This document shows, one piece after another, positions 1 through 9,238 of a DNA stretch of 22,330 bases. Below the pieces are notes generated by a model. That model saw only the letters and a list, made by a program, of their open reading frames with translations. It was not told the origin of the DNA and made no database searches. A program made the position numbers and the translations under genes. Source of the DNA: DATLFI01 sp035524895 (GTDB taxonomy: Bacteria > Acidobacteriota > Thermoanaerobaculia > Multivoradales > Multivoraceae); contig DATLFI010000113.1 in the NCBI GenBank assembly GCA_035524895.1, positions 1-22,330 on the forward strand, in the 5' to 3' direction. Each line of letters starts with the position of its first letter. Within the stretch, counting starts at the first letter, position 1.

Positions 1-548
1 GCCTCGGCGGCGCGCACCAGCGAGGCCGTGCTCGGACCGAGCGCGCGCCGCTGTGCGTAGCGGATGAACGACGTGCGCTCGATCTCCCACTCCCAGCCCT
101 CACGGCGGACACCTGGGGTGCGCAGCTCCTCCGGCAGCAGCGAGTCGAGCAGCTCCAGCCCCGTGCGCAGCGCCTCCAGCCCGACCTCTTCCTGCTCGTA
201 CTGGTAGGCCACGACGTAGTGTCCGCGCGGGCCGAGGCTGCGGGTGCGCCCGAACGAGACCTTGGCGCCGGCGATGTTCTGCAGCTCGAGCGCGACGTGC
301 TCGAGCACGTGCCCCAGCCATGTACCCTCGTCTTCGCGGAGGCGGCGAAGGAACCCGCCGGGCTCCCCGTACGAACAACCGTGCTGCTGGAGGTCCGGGA
401 GAGCCGCGACGAGACCACCCACGAAACCCTCACCCAATCGCGCCGAGGGCCAGTCCTCGAGCACACCGAGGTCGACCTGGACCTGAATGACCGGGAAGTG
501 CGCCCAGCGGTTGGGACCGACGAAGACGTTGCGGGACAGGACCTTCAT
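1..548 (-). CDS. cphA: Cyanophycin synthetase, N-terminal part (cut by window edge)
   Basis: Cyanophycin synthetase polymerises Asp and Arg with ATP into multi-L-arginyl-poly-L-aspartate storage granules. Only the first 182 codons are here. They translate as the CphA N-terminal domain: it opens MKVLSRNVFVGPNRWAHF, has the family-typical WLGHVLEHVALELQNIAG stretch near residues 83-100, then FGRTRSLGPRGHYVVAYQYE. The N-terminal domain is thought to supply the primer-processing or structural part; the ATP-grasp and Mur-ligase-like domains would lie beyond position 1. The ATG is at 548-546, preceded by a GGAG ribosome site about 6 nt upstream. It begins 27 bp after the cyanophycinase stop on the same strand, so the two are almost certainly co-transcribed. 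Identity rests on recognised family sequence, not a database search. The truncation is a window effect, not a defect. Confidence 0.9.
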   Translation of the reverse strand, partial: MKVLSRNVFVGPNRWAHFPVIQVQVDLGVLEDWPSARLGEGFVGGLVAALPDLQQHGCSYGEPGGFLRRLREDEGTWLGHVLEHVALELQNIAGAKVSFGRTRSLGPRGHYVVAYQYEQEEVGLEALRTGLELLDSLLPEELRTPGVRREGWEWEIERTSFIRYAQRRALGPSTASLVRAAE

Positions 549-575
549 TGGGGCTCCGGGGGCGTGGCAAGCGCG

Positions 576-1430
576 TCAGTCGTGAACTGCCGATCGCCGA
601 CTGCCGAGCGCAGGCTGATGCTGTTTGGCGCGACCGGCGTACCTTCGATCCGGCAGATCGAAGCGGTCGCCATCCACGAGGAAGTGCATCCTCAGGTGGG
701 ACATGCTCACCGGCTGCCCAGGCTCCGCCTCGTCGACCGATGCGTGCATCAGCTCGGTGGCGTCGACGATGGTCACCAGCGACTGCCCCACGACCTCGAG
801 CTGGCCCGAGGGCGGTATCACCGCCGCCGTGTTCTCGTCGATGCCGAGCCCGAGGAGCCGGGGGTTGTAGCCGAGCGCGAGCAGTAGTCGTCCTAGACGG
901 TTGCGTTGGGAGAAGTGCTGGTCGACGATGATCTCGGGCAGAAGTCCCAAGCCCGGCGCGAGCGACGCGATGCCGGCGCGCGGCGCCACCCCCTCCTCGC
1001 CGTACGCGAGCATGTGCTCGGAGAGGATGGCGGCGCCCGCGGAGGTTCCTGCCACCACCATCTCGTCCTCGCGCACCCGCCGCTGGAGCAGGTCGGCCAC
1101 GGGCGTGCCGCCGAGCACCTTGGCCAGCCGGAGCTGGTTGCCGCCGGTGAGGAAGACACCGTCCGCCTCGGCGAGGCGCCGCAGGTTCTCCTGGCGCGCG
1201 CAGTCGGAGCGGTGGTGCAGCGGCAGGACGGTCGCCGAGCGCGCGCCCAGGTCCTCGAGCACCTGCTCGTACTCCGGGCCGGTGCTCTCGAGCTGCGAAG
1301 CCGTGGGGATTACGATGATGCGCGCTCGATCGCCGCCGCACGCCTCGACGAAGCGCTGGAGCACGCTCCCGTCGCGCGTGCGCTCCTCGGCGCCGCCGAT
1401 GGCGATGATGGTCGCGGCGCGCTGGCTCAT
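576..1430 (-). CDS. cphB: Cyanophycinase (peptidase S51 family)
   Basis: Cytoplasmic serine exopeptidase that cuts cyanophycin into beta-Asp-Arg dipeptides. The 284-residue product compares with about 271 in Synechocystis CphB. The nucleophile motif GTSAGAA has Ser130; DQH (170-172) supplies the His and DEN (198-200) the Glu. With Gln99, Arg176 and Arg181 these match the Synechocystis Ser132/His174/Glu201 set at a constant offset of two. GGAEERT near residue 12 and FLTGGNQLRL near 93 are also family-typical. The ATG (1430-1428) overlaps the dipeptidase stop as TGATG and has a GGAGCAGGAAG ribosome site, pointing to translational coupling. An in-frame run continues upstream into the dipeptidase region, but that part is its shadow. 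The last dozen codons are built partly from a heptamer repeat (586-607), so the C-terminal tail is probably a recent, non-conserved extension. Confidence 0.95.
   Translation of the reverse strand: MSQRAATIIAIGGAEERTRDGSVLQRFVEACGGDRARIIVIPTASQLESTGPEYEQVLEDLGARSATVLPLHHRSDCARQENLRRLAEADGVFLTGGNQLRLAKVLGGTPVADLLQRRVREDEMVVAGTSAGAAILSEHMLAYGEEGVAPRAGIASLAPGLGLLPEIIVDQHFSQRNRLGRLLLALGYNPRLLGLGIDENTAAVIPPSGQLEVVGQSLVTIVDATELMHASVDEAEPGQPVSMSHLRMHFLVDGDRFDLPDRRYAGRAKQHQPALGSRRSAVHD
586..607. repeat. CTGCCGA-type heptamer repeat, copy 1
   Basis: Reads ACTGCCGATCGCCGACTGCC plus GA on the plus strand: three degenerate copies of a 7-bp unit (CTGCCGA / TCGCCGA). It lies within the last codons of cphB. 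Similar runs occur at 6769-6789, 7240-7276 and 19591-19610, each at or just past a gene 3' end. Function unknown. Confidence 0.5.
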
Positions 1431-2617
1431 CACGCTTCCTGCTCCTCGAACCGACCTCGCACCACCGGCACGCCGTCGCGCACGTGCCAGCGCCCGCGTG
1501 CCATGACGTCCTGGACCTCGAGGTCCTTGCCGAGCACCACCAAGTCGGCATCGACGCCAGCGCCGAGCCGGCCCTTGCCGGACAGCCGCAGCAGGCTGCC
1601 GGGGTTGGACGTGAACGGCGGCAGCGCGCGCTCGAGCGGCACGCCGGACTGCACCAGCCGGCGCAGCGCCTCGAACAGCGACGAGGGGCGGCCTACGCCG
1701 AAGTGCACGATGCGACCCTCGGCATCGAAGGTGGGCAACGATCCGCCGCCGTCCGAGCTGACCGTCAGGCGTTCGGGCGGCAGGCCGGCGGCCGCGAAGC
1801 GCTCGAACGCCTGCTCGACCGACAGCTCGTCGCTCGACGAGCGCTCTGGACCGGATAGCGGCGGGAAGGCGGTGACGTCGATGCCGCACCCGCGCCGGCA
1901 GAGCGCTGTTGCCTCCTCGAAGAGTGCGGCTCGACGGTTGACGTGGGTGGGGTAGAAGACGCGCGGTGGCAGCTCGCTGCGGTCGAGCGCGTCGCGCACC
2001 AGGGCGAGACCCCGCGAGCCGTCTCCGAGGTGGAGGTGGAGCAGGCCAGCCTTGCCGGTCTGGAGACCCGCGACATGGCACTCGCTGGCGATCCGCAGCA
2101 GCTCGTCGAGCGTCGGCTGCGACGACCTGTGGTCGCTGATCGCCAGCTCGCCGGCCCCGATCACCGGTTCGAGGTGCACGATATCGGAGCGCACGCTGCC
2201 GGTGAGTGTGGCCGGCGGCAGGTGATAGCCGCCGACCCAGCAACGCGTGCTCAGCCCTTCGGCGTCGAGTGCGCGGACCGCGGCCAGCAGGTCCGGCACC
2301 GAACGTGTCAGGTCGTCGGTGCCCAGCACTCCGACCGCGGTGGTGATCCCGGCACGCGTGAAGTCCGAGAGCTGGAGCGGCGGCACCCGGCTCGCCGGTC
2401 CCGACTCGCCGCCGCCGCCCGTGAGGTGGACGTGAGCGTCGATCAGACCGGGGACCACCCGCCGGCCACCGAGGTCGTGCGTTTCCTCCACCAGCTCGCT
2501 CGGCAGTCGCGGCAGCTCGGTAGCGAGGTGCAACAGCTTGCTGCCGCAGACCACGAGGTGGCGGCGGCCGAGAGGTGCCGGCGAGTACACCTCGGCGTTG
2601 AGCAGCAGCCGCAGCAT
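1430..2617 (-). CDS. iadA: Isoaspartyl dipeptidase-like metal amidohydrolase
   Basis: Splits beta-aspartyl dipeptides; next to cphB the obvious substrate is beta-Asp-Arg from cyanophycin, yielding Asp and Arg. The 395 residues match the length of E. coli IadA (390). Visible motifs are DAHVHLTGGGGESGP (HxH at 62-64), AISDHRSS (159-166), LHLHLGD (His196), PTHVNR (His225), SSDGGGS (Asp289) and a C-terminal DADLVVLGKDL beta-sandwich strand. Two His, then His196, His225 and Asp289, fit the binuclear metal site. However, the position aligned by eye with the E. coli carboxylated Lys162 (VIGVKCAISDHR) is Glu157 here (VIGAGELAISDHR). Glu bridges the metals in some amidohydrolase subtypes, so activity is plausible. 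The start is the first Met with family similarity; no Shine-Dalgarno is visible, but a -10-like box lies at 2630-2638. The stop overlaps cphB by one base. Confidence 0.9.
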   Translation of the reverse strand: MLRLLLNAEVYSPAPLGRRHLVVCGSKLLHLATELPRLPSELVEETHDLGGRRVVPGLIDAHVHLTGGGGESGPASRVPPLQLSDFTRAGITTAVGVLGTDDLTRSVPDLLAAVRALDAEGLSTRCWVGGYHLPPATLTGSVRSDIVHLEPVIGAGELAISDHRSSQPTLDELLRIASECHVAGLQTGKAGLLHLHLGDGSRGLALVRDALDRSELPPRVFYPTHVNRRAALFEEATALCRRGCGIDVTAFPPLSGPERSSSDELSVEQAFERFAAAGLPPERLTVSSDGGGSLPTFDAEGRIVHFGVGRPSSLFEALRRLVQSGVPLERALPPFTSNPGSLLRLSGKGRLGAGVDADLVVLGKDLEVQDVMARGRWHVRDGVPVVRGRFEEQEA

Positions 2618-2629
2618 GGACGGGGCGGC

Positions 2630-2638
2630 AGCGTAGCA
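2630..2638 (-). promoter_or_regulatory. Possible extended -10 box before iadA
   Basis: The minus strand reads GTGCTACGCT, a TGn-TAnnnT extended -10 pattern, about 13 nt before the iadA ATG. Transcription from it would give a very short leader, consistent with the missing ribosome site. No good -35 is seen. It would let iadA-cphB-cphA be expressed separately from the DUF924 gene. Confidence 0.3.
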
Positions 2639-2670
2639 CGCTGGGCGCGCAGCGCCCCGGGGCCGGCGTC

Positions 2671-3303
2671 TTACTGCCCGAAGCGTTCGCCGCCCTCCTC
2701 GAGGTATCTGCGCTCGGCGGGCGTGGCCTCGCGTCCGAGCGCTCCGTTGCGGTGCGGGAAGCGGCCGAAGCGCTCGACGATTGTCAGGTGTCGCCGGGCG
2801 AAGTCGAGCGCGTTCTCGAGCTGCGCGCGCCAACTCGGCGACGCAGCGCGCGCGATCCGCTCGTAGTGCGCCACGCCTTCGCGCTGGAGCGCGAGGTCCT
2901 CGGTGTGCTGGTACGGCATCAGCAGGAAGACCTGCTCGATGGGCTGCAGCTCGTCGAGATGGCCGTTCGCCGCACCCTCACGCGCCAGCTCGAGGGCGCG
3001 TGGATCGTGGTCGAACGCGGCGCCGCTGCCGCGGTGGAGGTTGCGGGGGAACTGGTCGAGCAGGATCACCAGCGCGAGTCGACCGCGCGCGGTCGCTTGC
3101 CAGACATCGAGCTCGCCGGCTGCCGCCGCTTCGACCCAGCCGCCGAAGCGACCGGCAATCTGGCGATCGATGTCCGGCGAGGCGCCGTACCACACGCTGG
3201 AGCGAGCCGCCGCGGCGCTTGGGTCGGCGACGGACTCGCCGAACCAGAAATCGAGCACCGCCTCGGGGGTGGGAGCTGGGTGTTGCGGATCCTCGAGAGT
3301 CAT
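2671..3303 (-). CDS. DUF924 family protein
   Basis: A 210-residue soluble all-helical protein of the DUF924 family (PF06041), which lacks a settled biochemical role and has been described as TPR-like. Recognisable blocks are LDFWFGE (17-23), LVILLDQFPRNLHRGS in the first half, FLLMPYQHTEDL in the middle and RRHLTIVERFGRFPHRN near the end. Length is normal for the family, so it is intact. It lies 53 bp upstream of iadA on the same strand and may head the cyanophycin operon, though a functional link is only inferred from position. The ATG (3303-3301) is the only sensible start and has no clear ribosome site. A TATCCT -10-like box on the minus strand at 3321-3316 would give a nearly leaderless transcript. 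The start lies about 30 bp from that of the divergent MutS-like gene. Confidence 0.88.
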   Translation of the reverse strand: MTLEDPQHPAPTPEAVLDFWFGESVADPSAAAARSSVWYGASPDIDRQIAGRFGGWVEAAAAGELDVWQATARGRLALVILLDQFPRNLHRGSGAAFDHDPRALELAREGAANGHLDELQPIEQVFLLMPYQHTEDLALQREGVAHYERIARAASPSWRAQLENALDFARRHLTIVERFGRFPHRNGALGREATPAERRYLEEGGERFGQ

Positions 3304-3315
3304 GGCGACACGCCG

Positions 3316-3325
3316 AGGATACGAT
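3316..3325. promoter_or_regulatory. Possible shared bidirectional -10 element
   Basis: The sequence AGGATACGAT reads TACGAT (3320-3325) on the plus strand and TATCCT (3321-3316) on the minus strand. Each lies about 10-13 nt from a divergent start codon: GTG at 3335 on plus, ATG at 3303 on minus. Neither gene has a convincing Shine-Dalgarno. Overlapping -10 boxes on both strands are known in bacterial bidirectional promoters. No -35 was identified on either side. Confidence 0.3.
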
Positions 3326-3334
3326 CCCGGCGCC

Positions 3335-5269
<1,935 letters not shown>

Positions 5270-5450
5270 TGAGGCTCTCTGATCGGTAGCGGCTCGGCTC
5301 GTCCGGCACCGAGGTACCACAGGACCAGGCGCTCGAGCAGGAGCACCCAGACCGCCAGCAGCAGGTCCTCGACCTCGAACGGCGAAGCCAGCGCGCGCAG
5401 GCTCTGCGGGAGCCTTTCGCGCCAACCGTCGTGGTGCGTCGCCGAGCTGG

Positions 5451-6701
5451 TCAACGGGTGGGTGCTGGCGGCGGCGGGGGCGGGATGCGGGGAAGCTGTG
5501 GCAACGGTGGCGGCGTCATCCTACCCACCACGACCAAGCTGAAGTCGTCGCGCAGCGCGGCGCCTGCGAGGTGCCGGTCGAACGCGCCGAGGATCGCCTC
5601 GTGCGCGGTTTCCGGCGTGTTGTTCTGCTCTACGAGCTGGCTGAGTCGCTCGTAGCCGAAGGCCTGCTCGACGCGGTCGAGTGCTTCGGGCAGGCCGTCG
5701 CTGTAGAGCACCAGGAGGTCGCCGTTGTGGAGCTCGGTCGAGCCGAAGGGCACGTCGAGGTCGCGACGCAGGCCGAGCGGCAGGCCTCCGGCACCGATCT
5801 CCTCGACACGACCATCGGCCGCTCGGCGCAGGAGCGGGAACGGGTGCCCGGCGGTGGCCCAGTCGAGCCTGCCGGTCGAAGGGTCGAGCAGGCCGTAGAA
5901 CAGGCTCATGAAGGCCTGGCGACCGCCGATGCGCACCAGGCTGCGGTTGAGCAGGTCGAGCACCGCGCGCGGCGACGGGTCGAGGTCGAGTGCGAGGTTG
6001 AGCGCGGAGTTGGCGATCGCCATGAGCAGACCCGCCGCCATGCCGTGACCGCTCGCATCGCCCACCACCAGCGCGACGCGCCCATCCTCGAGCACGGCGA
6101 AGTCGTAGTAGTCGCCGCCGACTTCGTTGGCGGTGCGGTAGGCGTGGCGGATGCGGTAGCCCGGCAGCAGCGGCGTGGTGTGCGGCAGCAGCTCCCGCTG
6201 CAGGGCACGCGCGACCTCCAGCTCGTCGCGCACGCGCACCTGCTCGACCAGCTCGAGCCCGAGCAACAGCACCAGGCCCGCGATGCTGAAGACGAACCAC
6301 AGCGGCGACGAGTCGAAGACCAGACGACCCCTCAGGTCCAGGGCGAAGCCGAAGTCGAGCAGGCCCAGGAACGCCGAGAACAGGGAAGCGAGGAACAGGA
6401 CGCGGCGCGCCGGGCTGAGGCGGCGCGAGAACCCGGCGAGGACCAACCGCGCCCGGTAGAGCGCACGGCGGAGCGGCTCCTTGGGCTCGGGGCCCAGGCC
6501 GTGGTCCCGCGTCAGGACGCTGTAGGCGTCGGGCGCCTCCTGGTCGAAGAGCCGCGCCAGGTCGCGCGGACGTACGCCGCCGGTGGTCTCGCGCAGCAGG
6601 GTGTCGACGCCCTGGAACAGCCGATCGGCGTGCTCGCGGGGCGAACGCCGCGCCCGTCGCGTCGAGGAGGTGGAGTGGTCGGAAGCTGGCGGCGCGGCCA
6701 T
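5451..6701 (-). CDS. Membrane-tethered PP2C (SpoIIE/RsbU-type) phosphatase
   Basis: A 416-residue serine/threonine phosphatase of the SpoIIE/RsbU branch, which usually dephosphorylates anti-sigma-factor antagonists in partner-switching control. The N-terminal 95 residues are charged and of unknown fold. Two hydrophobic segments (about 101-120 and 133-150) place it in the membrane, and a short helical linker (151-172, with ALQRELLP typical of this group) leads into the catalytic domain. Metal-site motifs are all present: GGDYYDF (Asp197), VGDASGHGMAAG (Asp215), ATAGHPFPLL, YSDGLPEA (Asp335) and RDDFSLVVV (Asp385/386). The C-terminus (396-416) is a proline-rich tail. No STAS antagonist or anti-sigma kinase is encoded in the window, so its target is unknown. 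The ATG at 6701 has an AGGAA ribosome site. The SCP2 gene lies 97 bp upstream on the same strand. Confidence 0.93.
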   Translation of the reverse strand: MAAPPASDHSTSSTRRARRSPREHADRLFQGVDTLLRETTGGVRPRDLARLFDQEAPDAYSVLTRDHGLGPEPKEPLRRALYRARLVLAGFSRRLSPARRVLFLASLFSAFLGLLDFGFALDLRGRLVFDSSPLWFVFSIAGLVLLLGLELVEQVRVRDELEVARALQRELLPHTTPLLPGYRIRHAYRTANEVGGDYYDFAVLEDGRVALVVGDASGHGMAAGLLMAIANSALNLALDLDPSPRAVLDLLNRSLVRIGGRQAFMSLFYGLLDPSTGRLDWATAGHPFPLLRRAADGRVEEIGAGGLPLGLRRDLDVPFGSTELHNGDLLVLYSDGLPEALDRVEQAFGYERLSQLVEQNNTPETAHEAILGAFDRHLAGAALRDDFSLVVVGRMTPPPLPQLPRIPPPPPPAPTR

Positions 6702-6768
6702 GATTCCTGTGCACTACGGCCAGGCGGCCGCGGAGTTCCGGGCACGGTCCGCAGCCGGGCTCTTCCTG

Positions 6769-6789
6769 TCGCCGACTGCCGACCGCCGA
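6769..6789. repeat. CTGCCGA-type heptamer repeat, copy 2
   Basis: Plus strand TCGCCGACTGCCGACCGCCG followed by A: three 7-bp units. It lies 10-30 bp past the SCP2-protein stop and upstream of the phosphatase start. It shares CGCCGACTGCCGA with copy 1. Confidence 0.5.
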
Positions 6790-6798
6790 ATGCGTTGC

Positions 6799-7131
6799 TC
6801 AGGCCTTGAACAGGCTTTGCATGCGCATCGCAAGGCCCATATCGCCGCCGATCCGCAGCTTGCCGCCCATGAACGCCGACATCCCGTCGAGCCGACCCTC
6901 GATCAGATCGACGAAGTCCTGGGCCGCCATGCTCAGGGTCATGGTCGGGCTCGGGTGCTGGCCGGGTGTGACCTCGCACTGCCCGTCGTGGATGTGCGCG
7001 GCGTACTGGCCGCCGCCCTCGCCACTGATGTCGTACTGGATCACCGCGTTCAAGCCCTGCGCGGCGCTCGGGTCGAGTCGGGTGGGCATCGCCTGGAAGA
7101 TGTCCTGGACGGCCTGGGCAGTATCGCTCAT
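6799..7131 (-). CDS. SCP2 sterol-binding domain protein
   Basis: A 110-residue single-domain protein of the SCP2 fold, a hydrophobic-ligand-binding tunnel. Recognisable are the N-terminal LNAVIQYDISGEGGGQYAAHI strand pair (given as family pattern), then MTLSMAAQDFVDLIEGRLDG and SAFMGGKLRIGGDMGLAMRM at the C-terminus, which is the usual core of stand-alone bacterial SCP2 proteins. There is no signal peptide, so it should be cytosolic. Ligand unknown; fatty acyl or lipid carriers are typical guesses. The ATG at 7131 has GGAG about 10 nt upstream; a longer in-frame extension to 7335 is rejected because it is arginine/serine-rich shadow overlapping the S9 gene. It sits 82 bp downstream of the S9 peptidase gene on the same strand. 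Confidence 0.92.
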   Translation of the reverse strand: MSDTAQAVQDIFQAMPTRLDPSAAQGLNAVIQYDISGEGGGQYAAHIHDGQCEVTPGQHPSPTMTLSMAAQDFVDLIEGRLDGMSAFMGGKLRIGGDMGLAMRMQSLFKA

Positions 7132-7213
7132 GGGGTTCTGACTCCTGGTCGATGTCAGGCTTGGGACTGGCAGACTTCGCGCGCAGTATAGGCCTTGCGC
7201 GTCACGGCTCCGG

Positions 7214-9205
7214 CTAGCTCTGGAGTGCGCCCGCGTTCTCGATCGGCAGTGGGTCGATCGGCACTGGGTCGATCGGAGCGGCGGGAGCGAAACCGAAGAC
7301 TCGCGAGTAGAAGTAGAGCTCTGCTTCCATCGCACGCGTCTGCGCGTCGGCGTTGCGGAAGCCGTGCCCTTCGTTGGGGAATGTCACGTAGGCGACGGGA
7401 ACTCCTTTTGCGCGCAGCGCCGCGACCATGGTCTCGGCCTGGTTGGGCGGCACGACCTTGTCCTCGAGACCCTGGAAGAAGATCACGGGGCAAGACAGCC
7501 GATCCGCGGCGTGCAGCGGCGAGCGCTCCAGGTACACGCTGCGCGCGTCTGGATAGGGTCCGATCAGGCGGTCGAGGTAGCGCGACTCGAACTTGTGCGT
7601 GTCGCGAGCCAGGCCCTCGAGGTCGGCGACGCCGTAGTAGCTCGCGCCGGCGGCGAAGGCGTCGCGGAACGCGAGAGCTGCGAGCGCGGTGTAGCCGCCG
7701 GCGCTGCCGCCGCGGATCACCAGGCGCCCCGGATCGGCGAGCCCGAGCTGCGCGAGATGCCGGGCCGCCGCGACGCAGTCGTCGACGTCGAGGATGCCCC
7801 ACCGTCCTTCGAGCGCGCGGCGATAGGCGCGACCATAGCCGCTGCTGCCCCGGTAGTTCACGTCGACCAGCGCGAAGCCGCGGCTGGTCCAGAATTGCAC
7901 CGGGAGATCGAGAGCGTTGTCGCTCGCCGAGGTTGGTCCGCCGTGGCTCTTGACCAGCAGCGGGGGGTGCTCGCCGTCGGGCCCGCGAGACCCTGGGTTG
8001 CGCGGCGGATAGTAGAAGGCGTGGACCTCGCCGCCGTCGGCTCCGGGGAACGAGATCGGCTCGCCAACCGACACCACTGCCGAGTCGAGCTGGGGGCCAG
8101 AGGGCCGATACACCTCGACGAGCGTGCCCTTCACGACATCGAGCCGGAAGATGGCGTTGGTTTGCAGGGGCCCGCTGCCGACGAGGTAGACGGCATCCCC
8201 CGAGGCGCCAGAATCCCCCGAGGCAGCTGATGCGAGCGAGTGCAGGTAGGTCTGGGCACTCGGCAGGACCGTGACGGCGCCGCTGCGCGCGTCGATGCGG
8301 CGAAGCTGCCAGATGCCGTCGCGGGTGGCCGCGGCGACCACGGTGTGTCTGCCCGCGAAGACATGGTTGCGGAGCCCGCAGACCCACTGCGGCGGCGCGT
8401 ACTCGGCTTCCTCCAGCGCCAGCGGGTCTGGATCGGTCTCGGCGGCGAGAGCGCTGCGGTAGAGGTTCCAGTAGCCGCGGCGGTCGGAGATGAAGAGCAG
8501 CCTGCCGTCGGGCGACCACGCCGGTTGGGACAGGGACTCTCCGCGCCCGCCCGCCACGCATAGCGCTTCACCCAAGGAACCGTCGCGCAGGACGGGCGCG
8601 CGCCAAACCTCCGAGGCGTCCCACGGCATGTCCGGATGGCTCCAACTGAGCCAGGCGAGGTGGGCGCCGTCGGGGCTCGGGCGTGGCGAGGAGTAGAAGT
8701 CGGCGCCTTCGTGCAGCAGGCGCGCCGCAGACGGCGTCGCCGCTTCGGCGTCGATCGCGACGATCGCAGCGCGAGGCTCTTCGCCGGCGCGGTACTCCTC
8801 GCGCACCGCCAGGATGCGGCGGCGCTCCGCGTCGGGCACCAAGTCGGCGTAGGCGGCGTCGGCGGGGAGCGTGAGCGGTTCGGGAGCGACCCCGGGCCGC
8901 TGGCGGAACACGCGGCCGTCGGGAAAAGTCGCGAAGAAGACGAAACCATCGAGCGCGCAGTAGGCGCCGCCGCCGTACTCGTGCACGCGAGTGCGCGCGG
9001 AGAAGCCGGCCGGCAGCCGGTCGCAGGGCACACCACCGTCGAGCGGCAGCTCCACCACCACGGTCCGCCCGCCCTCCGCGGGCCGCCGCTCGCTCCAGTA
9101 GAGCGAGCCCCCTTCGATCTGGAGCTCGGCGAGCCTCACGGATGCCGTCGCCGCGTCGCGCGCGGAGAGCGGGGAGGGCCAGGAACCGTAGGGAGCGGTT
9201 TTCAT
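7214..9205 (-). CDS. S9 family peptidase (acylaminoacyl-peptidase-like)
   Basis: A 663-residue serine peptidase of the prolyl oligopeptidase clan, closest in look to the S9C/dipeptidyl-aminopeptidase group. Residues 1 to about 370 form a beta-propeller with TolB-like repeats (RPSPDGAHLAWLSWSHPDMP near 175-194; WSPDGRLLFISDRRG near 230-244). The catalytic alpha/beta-hydrolase domain follows (LVKSHGGPTSAS near 417), with Ser501 in GGSAGGY, Asp582 in GLEDKVVPP and His614 in NEGHGF. No signal peptide is seen, so cytosolic peptide turnover is likely. The last 25 residues contain PIDPVPIDPLPIE, encoded by a 15-bp direct repeat (7240-7276), a tail not expected in the family. The start is the ATG at 9205, 33 bp after ilvD; its GGAG is about 18 nt away and weak, so coupling to ilvD is plausible. 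Confidence 0.93.
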   Translation of the reverse strand: MKTAPYGSWPSPLSARDAATASVRLAELQIEGGSLYWSERRPAEGGRTVVVELPLDGGVPCDRLPAGFSARTRVHEYGGGAYCALDGFVFFATFPDGRVFRQRPGVAPEPLTLPADAAYADLVPDAERRRILAVREEYRAGEEPRAAIVAIDAEAATPSAARLLHEGADFYSSPRPSPDGAHLAWLSWSHPDMPWDASEVWRAPVLRDGSLGEALCVAGGRGESLSQPAWSPDGRLLFISDRRGYWNLYRSALAAETDPDPLALEEAEYAPPQWVCGLRNHVFAGRHTVVAAATRDGIWQLRRIDARSGAVTVLPSAQTYLHSLASAASGDSGASGDAVYLVGSGPLQTNAIFRLDVVKGTLVEVYRPSGPQLDSAVVSVGEPISFPGADGGEVHAFYYPPRNPGSRGPDGEHPPLLVKSHGGPTSASDNALDLPVQFWTSRGFALVDVNYRGSSGYGRAYRRALEGRWGILDVDDCVAAARHLAQLGLADPGRLVIRGGSAGGYTALAALAFRDAFAAGASYYGVADLEGLARDTHKFESRYLDRLIGPYPDARSVYLERSPLHAADRLSCPVIFFQGLEDKVVPPNQAETMVAALRAKGVPVAYVTFPNEGHGFRNADAQTRAMEAELYFYSRVFGFAPAAPIDPVPIDPLPIENAGALQS
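7240..7276. repeat. 15-bp tandem repeat in S9 gene 3' end (heptamer repeat copy 3)
   Basis: Two and a half copies of CGATCGGCAGTGGGT (second copy CGATCGGCACTGGGT, then CGATCGG). The reverse complement contains ACTGCCGATCG, shared with copy 1 at 586-607. It encodes the repeated PIDPVPIDPLPI tail of the S9 peptidase. Confidence 0.6.
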
Positions 9206-9238
9206 CGTCGCCGCGGCACGCTCCAGGCACCTCGTTCG

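Noticed and set aside
1..548. cphA considered as a broken gene
   Set aside because: It simply runs off the window; all 182 visible codons are intact.
586..607. Heptamer arrays considered as CRISPR repeats
   Set aside because: Units are 7 bp with no spacers and no cas genes are present.
1431..2639. Continuous in-frame extension upstream of cyanophycinase suggesting a fusion protein
   Set aside because: The upstream part is an Arg/Ala-rich frame overlapping iadA in another frame; cyanophycinase homology, a good ribosome site and TGATG overlap all place the start at 1430.
7132..7335. N-terminal extension of the SCP2 protein
   Set aside because: Ser/Arg-rich shadow overlapping the S9 gene; the ATG at 7131 has GGAG upstream and begins the conserved domain.
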